This document shows positions 1 to 6,531 of a DNA stretch of 9,357 nt, piece after piece. The notes beneath the pieces are model-generated. The model was given only the letters and a program-made list of their open reading frames with translations. It made no database searches and was not told the origin of the DNA. A program made the translations under genes and the position numbers. The DNA is from an uncultured Clostridia bacterium (GTDB lineage: Bacteria > Bacillota > Clostridia > UMGS1883): contig CANRHW010000053.1 of NCBI GenBank assembly GCA_947630525.1, positions 1 to 9,357 on the forward strand, read 5' to 3'. Positions within the stretch are counted from its first letter, which is position 1. Each line of letters begins with the position of its first letter.

Positions 1-3000
1 CGGCGACATATTCTTGACCGATATTTCTACATCTGTATTTCCCCTACCGGAGAAGATGCTGTCCGCATTTGTGATGCTCAATCTGAAAGCCGGCATATCA
101 ATATCAAAGTCCGAGCACACAAGAGAGCGGTCGTCTCTGTTCTCGACAGCCACATCAACGCCGGATATCTCGGTTATGAATGACATGCCTTTTAGATATA
201 CCAACCTGAGAATTCCGTTCCCCGCCGTCAGGCAGTCTACCTGACTGAAGTTGGCGCCAAGATCGTCCGTGAGCTGCACCGGGGTCGTCCACGTTCCCTG
301 GCAGAGCCTTTCCACAATGGGATCGCCCGCCGTCACCCGGCCCTTTTCGCCGTTTATATCCTCGGTAACGTTCCAGTCTATGAGTTCGCCGTTCTCGTCC
401 TTTTCAGGATAGCTGAGCGGGTTGCCGCTTTCGTCAGTGAGGGGGCGCTCCAGCCATTTAAAGGTTTTCATTGTCAGGTGTATCTGCCGTTCGGAATAGT
501 GATTTTCCGGCAGCGAGGCCTCGCTGCTCGATGGGTCTATGCCGTCCTTGACGCGGATACTGTCTTCGCCCCACAAAATGTAGACGTTGTTCCCGTCGCA
601 CCTCGCGGTGTATTCCGTAAAGGGGTTTTCTTTACTGCCGCTCACCACGGTTTCCTCGCCGGAATAAACGGGGTAATATTTGTTGATGAGGAATACCTCG
701 GCGCCGTTCTTGGCCTTTGTGCTCACAAGATTATCCACAATACTGCTGATATTCACGGCGGCGATATTGTCCCCGCTGATATAATAGAGCCACCGTCCGT
801 CAGGGGCGGATATCATTTTGAGGTGACTTTGGGAAAGAGCGTCGTTCGTGAGGCGCATAGCGGGATAGACCTTTTGTCTGTCAAAGCTGTAAAGCTGAAC
901 AAATATATCGCTGTCATCCGTCGTCTCCTCGTCGCCGTCAATGTCTACAAGGTAGGCCGAAACGGCAAATTCACCGCAGCCGATGGTTTCGTTTTCGAGA
1001 ATTTTGGGGTCGGCGGAAATGGTCCTTATTTCAATTTCGCTGCTTTTCGGTTCTCTGCTCCAAAGGCCGTTGTAGGGCAGGGAGTCGTTCTTAACAAGAA
1101 GTTTGGCCTCGTTCACATAAACATATTTTGAAATATCGACAAATCTCTGGCCGTACCAGTCGTCCCCAAATACACGGGCCTGCTCCGGAGACAGGGCGTT
1201 ATTCAAAGCGGAGAGGCTTTCGCCGGTGTATTCCTCCGCCCATTGATTTTTCTCAAAATCGTAAAACCTATAAGCTATCAGCGAATTTGGGTTGAGAACG
1301 TCGCCCACCGTCAGTTCACCGTCGGTCTCCTGATACAAGCTTTTGGTGTAGCTGATGACAAGGCCCTTTTTCCCGTTTTCCTCCCGGTATGCCACGGAGG
1401 CGAAATCGTCCCCGTAAACGTCGGAGGAGGTGGTTTTGGTTACGGACTGGACCTGACCGAAGGTCAGGGATTTTTTATCGAAGAACGAGCACTTTATGTT
1501 GCGGCTGTTGAGCCTGGCGGCCACATCGTCCATGTCGATGCCGGCCTCCTCGCTTGACCATACCACAAGGAAGCTGTCGTTCAGGTCAAAGACCTTCAGA
1601 TTTGCGTCGCTGACGGACTTGCGGTCCACGGGCCGGGGCCACGACCAGGCGCCGTCCTGATATAGGGAGTAGTTAAGCTGCGTCCCTCTTTCATCGCTGT
1701 TCAAAAACAGCATCAAATGCTGCCCGGCGCCCAAATCAAGTATCCTTGGGGCCGCATAGGGATAGGCGCCGGTCTGAAGCTCGCGCTCTTTATGGCGTCC
1801 GTCATCCGCCAAAACCACGGCCGCATCAGGGGCCCAATCTCCGCGGTTGGCAAGATACAGCTTTTTATCGGTGTCCTCAGACGTTATTACGTCATATCTG
1901 TAGTCCTCGCCGGTATCCAGAAGAGAAGCCAGCGAGCCGGTGGCGAACATATCGAACTTTTCTTTTGCTATTTCCCAGTTCTTTTGAACAAGGCCGCCAA
2001 GTATGTCCAGCACAAGGTTTGCCGACAGAGTTACGTTGCCCGCGCCCTCGCCGGCGGAGGTGAATACCATGTCAAAATCGGCCTTGCCGTCCAGGGAAAC
2101 AGCGGCAATTCTATCGCTGTATACCGCCGTCCCCACCGAAAGCTTCACGCTTGGGCGGACGATGAGTCTGCCGTGTATGCTCAGCCTTCTGTTTACTGAG
2201 GAGACGCCCAGCTTGGTAAGATCGATGGTCCCCTTGTCGTCCATATACAGGTAGTTGGGAGCGCCGGGGTTTTGGTAATAGGGCTCGACGGCCATCATTG
2301 TTGAAATGTCGCCGCTGAGGTCGCCTTTCACAAAGACCGGCATGCCTATCGGGGTCATATATTCGGCCTTTGCGCTGGCGGAGCCGTTAACATAGCCGGT
2401 TATGACAAAGTTTTTGAAATAGTAGCGGTTTGCCTTTTGGTCATAGCCCATGACCAGTTCCAGCGCCACATTCAAATCCGCGCTTAGGTCCGAGGTGATG
2501 CCGACCTTGCGCTTGCCGTTTTTATCATTCTCGTCCACAGCCTCTTTCGCCACGTCCGAGGCGTTGTCCTTTAGTTCGTCGTCGTCCGCCTTTTGGGCCG
2601 AGGTTTTGTCGCTGTCGGCCAGTTTTGAAACGGAATCAAGCTTTTCGGCTTCAAGCTCGACGGCTTCGGAGTTGGAGACTGAGCCCTTACCCTGAGGCCC
2701 GGCGTAGTTTTTGGAAAAGCTGGTCTTAAAACCGTAGCTGATAATTCTGTCGTTATTTTCCTCGGTCCTCACCAAGCCGGCGGATTCAAGTGCGTCGGTG
2801 GCCGCGGAATCCAGCCCGGCTACCAGGCCGAGATCAAATACGGCGTCAACGCTGCCCATGAAATCGATAACAGGATTTAGCGGCGACCGAAAAGAGTTGA
2901 TAATATTTATTACCGAAAGCTTGGGCTTATATTCCATGCCCACATTGTGGGGGATATAGTCCATGCCCCTCTGGTCGTATACGCGGATAACAAGATAGTC

Positions 3001-6000
3001 GCCCGGCGCCACATTCTCCGTGGCGGGGTTAAAGCTGTAGTTGTATGCGTCGGGATCGTCCTTGTTCTTCGCAAGCAGCGCGGGGTCCTTTACCTCATAG
3101 TTGTGGCTATCCTCGTTCAAGACGGCGGTATACCTTTTTTTGAGGGTGCCGTCTTTGCTGTGACGTTCCACATCCACCTTGCCCACCGTAGCCGTTCCGG
3201 GCAGCAGCTCGTCTATTTTAAAGCTGTACAGATGGCGTTTATCTTCGTTGGAAATGGCAAAATCGTCAATGGGTTCAAGGCTCGTGCCAGTAATTCGGTA
3301 GGCGTTGAAGTCCCTGACGTTAAAGGTGTTGTACTCGTCAATGATAAATTCCACCGCGCTGCGGTTGACCGTCACATCGCCGGAGTACACCTTTCCGCCG
3401 TAAGCCAGGGCGGAGGTATAGGTCTCGCCCGGTTCAAAGTTTGGTGAGGTCAGCGACCAACTGCCGTTTTTATCCGTTCTGTCCATAAGTCCGCCGGCTG
3501 TGACGGTTGCTCCTGTTATGGGAATTCTGGTCTTTTTGGGCCGGGGCTTTGAATTTTCAATAACAGAGCACGTTTCGAGCTGTACTCTGCCCGAAAGAGT
3601 GTTTTTGATAAGCGAGCTGTTTTGGGGCTTGGGAACAATGTTGAAATAGAGCAGCGCGTTCCCCGTAAGGGAGGGTACGTAATCGAAAGCGTCCCCGGCA
3701 TAAACGCCCTTATTGACAACAGAGTAGTTTTGCCCAAGGGCCTTTATCTCTCTGTCGGAAAGTATGCCGTCGCGGTTTGTATCGCCGGTGAAATCCTGCC
3801 ACTGGAATTTGAAGCCGGATTCGGAACTGTTGTTAAAGCTGCCGATAAACTTGTACGCGCTGCCCGCCTTATACGGAGATACGACTATCTCATCACCCCG
3901 CAGGAGGCCGTCTTTATCGGTTTCTTTATATTCCGCCTTGTTGCTGACGCTCTCGTCGCCCAGATATAACACAAAGCCCTTGCTCTGATCGTCCGCATTG
4001 CCCGACCTGGGATTTACGGCAACGGTGATCGAGGACTTCTGATATACGGCTTCAAGGACGTTATGGGTCTTCGGCGGGGAGAACAGCAGCTCTCCCCCTG
4101 ACGGCAAATCCTGACTGGCGGATATTTTTTCCCAATCGCTCGCCGTGTTGTATACGGGAGAAAAAGTTCTGTAAAAATCGTTGGCGGCCTCAATGGACAT
4201 CTCCGCCAGCGAACGCTCTATCTCATCGGAGGTGACCTTCGCGGCGCCGTCGTTTACACAGCTGCCGTCAAAACCGCTGACAATATCGTCGCCCTTGTCG
4301 GATACGGATATACGGAGCTTATCCAAAAGGCCGGTCATTACGGTCTCCTCGTTTTTAAAGGTTCCGGGGGCGAAGGAGGATTTGCTCTCATCGATTTTTA
4401 TTGTAGTAAAAGCGGTTTTCTGCTTATATACCGGGAATATACGGTAGCAGGGGAAGGTCTCGCCGTCGTGCTCAACGTTGAGCCTGGCCACGCTTCCGAT
4501 GGGCTTGCCGTCAACGTCCTTGAGCATACCGCTGTAAAGGTCCTTTATGGAAAATTCGGTACCTTTATAGTAATAATATTTCTTGTTCGCCCCGGACACG
4601 GTTTCAAACTTTATGCCCCAAAGGTAAACCTCGTCGCGGAAATCCGCCGGCACATCCATGGCTTCAAGGCTCACCGTGTCATCGTTATAGAAGAACTTTG
4701 TTTCCGTAGCATCGCTTTCGCCCTTAAACTTCAGCTTGCCGGCAAGAAAGAGTTCTCCATCGTTCTCAAAATTTGTGGGAGAGGTGTATATCTTCCGCTG
4801 AATTTTCGCGTCATCATCCCAGAAGCCGATCTGCACCTCTATGGGAAGGTAGTAGAGCTTAACGGCACGCGAAAAAATGCCGTATGCCTTTTGGTTATAG
4901 CCGGAAACGGAAGTGGAAAACGTGATGGAGCTGGAGCTTCTTTCTCTATCGTCCAGGGTGAAAGTGTCCGTTTTTACACTATATTTGCCGTGGTGCGAGG
5001 CCTTCACTTTCCCTCCGACGGAAATGACATTGTCCATATCGTCATAATAACCGCTGCTGCCCTGCCAGCCAAAAAGCCACCACCGGGTGTCGAACCAGGT
5101 GCCCCGGGAGGCCTCCTCGCTGGTGACCGAAAGCTTGCCCACCATGGAAAGGTCCAGCTCGCTGGTGACAGATGAGGTTCGGTTATAGGAGGAGATTGGT
5201 AAAAAGTAGTGGTCGTCGCCGCCGCCGGTTTCCACAAGCCCCTGCTGCGAGGTGGGTTCGAGCGTTACGGTGGCCGTACGCGTCCAGGGGTCACTTGCCA
5301 TTAGAGCGACGTCCTCGGGCGCAGTTTCCACGGCGCCGGAGCCAAGGCGGCGTATATTCACTGTCGCGGCTTCGTCAGAGCCGTCTATGTAAACACTAAA
5401 GCTTACGTCATCAAGCAGCGGGTGCTTTTTTATAGGGATTTCTATTTTGCGGTACTGCTGGCCTGGAACAAAGGTCAGCTCGACGGCGAACCCATCATAG
5501 AATTCGCCCTCCGGGGCGGTGCCCTCGGCGGAAGAAACCGTGGCCGTGGCGTAACGCGAAATTCCCGTTTTACGCTGCAGCGTGAGTTCGGCGGTGAGAC
5601 TGTCTTTCTCCACGCTCACCTCGGATTTGGCAAAGGCAAAGGTTATCTCCTCAGGCTCCTCATTGTCCTTTATGTTCATAAAGCCGGTGGGATTATCGCC
5701 AATGGCGCCGTCCACGGGGTCAAGGAGCGCAAAAAGCACCTGCTCGTCATCCTCGCTGTCGCTGTCGTCTATAACGTCGAATTTTATCTTTTTCATGTAC
5801 TCGCCAGCCTTAAATTCAAGGGTGTATTCCACGCCCTCTAACTGACGGTACATTTCGCCGTAAGCCTGTGAAAGAACGCTAACATCGCCGGCGTCGGCCT
5901 CGCGCCAATTCGTATATTCCGTTTTTGCGCCCGTAAGTATCTCCTTGGCGCTGCGCATATCCTTGCCGGGGGCGCTTTGGGAATTTTCGGCCTGCGAAGA

Positions 6001-6402
6001 GTCGTCGGCCGACGACTCACCCTCGTAATAGAGAGAATCTGCCTTAGAATTAGCGGACAGAGCTTTGCTGAAAACGGCTCCCGGGATTTTGAGAATATAG
6101 TCTTCGCCGTACCGGGCGGTCATATCTATTGCCTTGAATACTACGCTGGCGGCTTTGTCGGTATTCCCGCGCCGTACCACGGCAAATTCCGCTTCCCGGA
6201 CGTCTTCGCTTGTTTCCATCCTTGGCGTCAAAAAGTCAAACATTCCCTCCGGGTATTCCGCTTCATCCACCGAAGAAAGCAGAGTTTGTCTTATTTCCTC
6301 CTCGGCGGTTCCGTCTTCGGCAAAAACAGGGACAGAGGCCATCGCCATAACGGCGGCCATGGCCATTGCGCCCGCTCTTTTCAGGGTATTTCTTTTAAGC
6401 AT
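1..6402 (-). CDS. Giant secreted Calx-beta domain protein, partial (C-terminus beyond window)
   Basis: The frame starts at ATG 6402 and reads 2134 codons to position 1 with no stop, so the C-terminus lies outside the window. The start is fixed by GGGAGG 8 nt upstream and by an immediate signal peptide (K3, R4, K8, R9, an Ala/Met-rich core, cleavage expected after VFA at residue 28). Domains seen, with approximate residues: Calx-beta-like 65-245 (TARYGEDY at 95-102, acidic DDSDSEDDE at 212-220), split by an insertion at 109-190; a second Calx-beta-like domain at 250-340; a Trp-rich patch at 436-446; EF-hand-like loops at 827-838 and 874-885; a carboxypeptidase-regulatory-like sandwich at 936-1020 (GATV at 964, TDKNGSW at 976); an acidic linker at 1243-1298; a long beta-rich, possibly propeller-like part at 1500-1970; and a possible CARDB/Ig-like start from about 2080. 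Calx-beta domains are known calcium-binding modules of surface and adhesion proteins. The stalk/adhesin-like role is inferred. No catalytic motif or wall anchor is visible; an anchor could lie in the missing end. Confidence 0.9.
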   Translation of the reverse strand, partial: MLKRNTLKRAGAMAMAAVMAMASVPVFAEDGTAEEEIRQTLLSSVDEAEYPEGMFDFLTPRMETSEDVREAEFAVVRRGNTDKAASVVFKAIDMTARYGEDYILKIPGAVFSKALSANSKADSLYYEGESSADDSSQAENSQSAPGKDMRSAKEILTGAKTEYTNWREADAGDVSVLSQAYGEMYRQLEGVEYTLEFKAGEYMKKIKFDVIDDSDSEDDEQVLFALLDPVDGAIGDNPTGFMNIKDNEEPEEITFAFAKSEVSVEKDSLTAELTLQRKTGISRYATATVSSAEGTAPEGEFYDGFAVELTFVPGQQYRKIEIPIKKHPLLDDVSFSVYIDGSDEAATVNIRRLGSGAVETAPEDVALMASDPWTRTATVTLEPTSQQGLVETGGGDDHYFLPISSYNRTSSVTSELDLSMVGKLSVTSEEASRGTWFDTRWWLFGWQGSSGYYDDMDNVISVGGKVKASHHGKYSVKTDTFTLDDRERSSSSITFSTSVSGYNQKAYGIFSRAVKLYYLPIEVQIGFWDDDAKIQRKIYTSPTNFENDGELFLAGKLKFKGESDATETKFFYNDDTVSLEAMDVPADFRDEVYLWGIKFETVSGANKKYYYYKGTEFSIKDLYSGMLKDVDGKPIGSVARLNVEHDGETFPCYRIFPVYKQKTAFTTIKIDESKSSFAPGTFKNEETVMTGLLDKLRISVSDKGDDIVSGFDGSCVNDGAAKVTSDEIERSLAEMSIEAANDFYRTFSPVYNTASDWEKISASQDLPSGGELLFSPPKTHNVLEAVYQKSSITVAVNPRSGNADDQSKGFVLYLGDESVSNKAEYKETDKDGLLRGDEIVVSPYKAGSAYKFIGSFNNSSESGFKFQWQDFTGDTNRDGILSDREIKALGQNYSVVNKGVYAGDAFDYVPSLTGNALLYFNIVPKPQNSSLIKNTLSGRVQLETCSVIENSKPRPKKTRIPITGATVTAGGLMDRTDKNGSWSLTSPNFEPGETYTSALAYGGKVYSGDVTVNRSAVEFIIDEYNTFNVRDFNAYRITGTSLEPIDDFAISNEDKRHLYSFKIDELLPGTATVGKVDVERHSKDGTLKKRYTAVLNEDSHNYEVKDPALLAKNKDDPDAYNYSFNPATENVAPGDYLVIRVYDQRGMDYIPHNVGMEYKPKLSVINIINSFRSPLNPVIDFMGSVDAVFDLGLVAGLDSAATDALESAGLVRTEENNDRIISYGFKTSFSKNYAGPQGKGSVSNSEAVELEAEKLDSVSKLADSDKTSAQKADDDELKDNASDVAKEAVDENDKNGKRKVGITSDLSADLNVALELVMGYDQKANRYYFKNFVITGYVNGSASAKAEYMTPIGMPVFVKGDLSGDISTMMAVEPYYQNPGAPNYLYMDDKGTIDLTKLGVSSVNRRLSIHGRLIVRPSVKLSVGTAVYSDRIAAVSLDGKADFDMVFTSAGEGAGNVTLSANLVLDILGGLVQKNWEIAKEKFDMFATGSLASLLDTGEDYRYDVITSEDTDKKLYLANRGDWAPDAAVVLADDGRHKERELQTGAYPYAAPRILDLGAGQHLMLFLNSDERGTQLNYSLYQDGAWSWPRPVDRKSVSDANLKVFDLNDSFLVVWSSEEAGIDMDDVAARLNSRNIKCSFFDKKSLTFGQVQSVTKTTSSDVYGDDFASVAYREENGKKGLVISYTKSLYQETDGELTVGDVLNPNSLIAYRFYDFEKNQWAEEYTGESLSALNNALSPEQARVFGDDWYGQRFVDISKYVYVNEAKLLVKNDSLPYNGLWSREPKSSEIEIRTISADPKILENETIGCGEFAVSAYLVDIDGDEETTDDSDIFVQLYSFDRQKVYPAMRLTNDALSQSHLKMISAPDGRWLYYISGDNIAAVNISSIVDNLVSTKAKNGAEVFLINKYYPVYSGEETVVSGSKENPFTEYTARCDGNNVYILWGEDSIRVKDGIDPSSSEASLPENHYSERQIHLTMKTFKWLERPLTDESGNPLSYPEKDENGELIDWNVTEDINGEKGRVTAGDPIVERLCQGTWTTPVQLTDDLGANFSQVDCLTAGNGILRLVYLKGMSFITEISGVDVAVENRDDRSLVCSDFDIDMPAFRLSITNADSIFSGRGNTDVEISVKNMSP
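6319..6402 (-). other. Signal peptide of the giant protein
   Basis: Residues 1-28 have a basic n-region with four Lys/Arg, a hydrophobic Ala/Met/Val core and a VFA site followed by E29-D30, which is a typical type I signal peptidase cleavage site. There is no lipobox cysteine. The protein is therefore expected to leave the cell through the Sec pathway. Confidence 0.85.
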
Positions 6403-6410
6403 AATTCTTC

Positions 6411-6416
6411 CCTCCC
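6411..6416 (-). promoter_or_regulatory. Ribosome binding site of the giant gene
   Basis: GGGAGG lies 8 nt before ATG 6402, a near-ideal Shine-Dalgarno sequence and spacing. It decides the start codon over the in-frame Met codons 13, 15, 19 and 21. The core GGGAGGGAA is the same as that before the lipase-like gene. Confidence 0.85.
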
Positions 6417-6447
6417 TTATTTTATGTATTTTCGTAAAGAGCCGAAA

Positions 6448-6476
6448 AACATATTTTATTCACCGACTTCGTGCAA
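6448..6476 (-). promoter_or_regulatory. Candidate sigma-A promoter for the giant gene
   Basis: On the minus strand, TTGCAC (6476-6471) and TATGTT (6453-6448) are separated by exactly 17 nt. The matches to consensus are 3/6 for -35 and 4/6 for -10, so the promoter is only moderate. The spacer contains one arm of the 11-bp inverted repeat. It would let the giant gene be transcribed independently of the lipase-like gene, but read-through from that gene is also possible. Confidence 0.4.
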
Positions 6477-6527
6477 TTTCATCAATGTAAAAACCGTTCG
6501 GCCAAACGCGCTTACCGTGAATAAAAT
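6453..6527. repeat. 11-bp perfect inverted repeat in the intergenic spacer
   Basis: ATTTTATTCAC at 6453-6463 is the exact reverse complement of GTGAATAAAAT at 6517-6527. The arms are 53 nt apart and enclose the small hairpin at 6495-6508. One arm begins just after the lipase-like stop codon and the other sits in the promoter spacer of the giant gene. It could form a long AU-rich outer stem in a read-through transcript, or be a pair of binding half-sites. Its function is unknown. Confidence 0.6.
6489..6508 (-). terminator. Weak rho-independent terminator-like hairpin after the lipase-like gene
   Basis: In minus-strand RNA sense, CGTTTGGCCGAACG can form a 4-5 bp stem (including a U-G pair) with a GGCC loop. 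One G follows and then five Ts. It lies 24 nt past the stop codon at 6532. The stem is short, so termination is probably partial; the flanking 11-bp inverted repeat could reinforce it. Confidence 0.4.
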
Positions 6528-6531
6528 TTTG

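Noticed and set aside
3748..3924. Dockerin domain from the two EF-hand-like loops
   Set aside because: The loops are 47 residues apart and lack the paired repeat helices and recognition residues of type I dockerins; no cohesin is visible in the window.
478..5841. Series of plus-strand open frames of 100-235 codons (for example 478-1131, 2947-3447, 4468-5175, 5422-5841)
   Set aside because: All lie antisense to the uninterrupted 2134-codon minus-strand frame, which has a signal peptide, ribosome binding site and recognisable domains. The plus-strand products look compositionally random.
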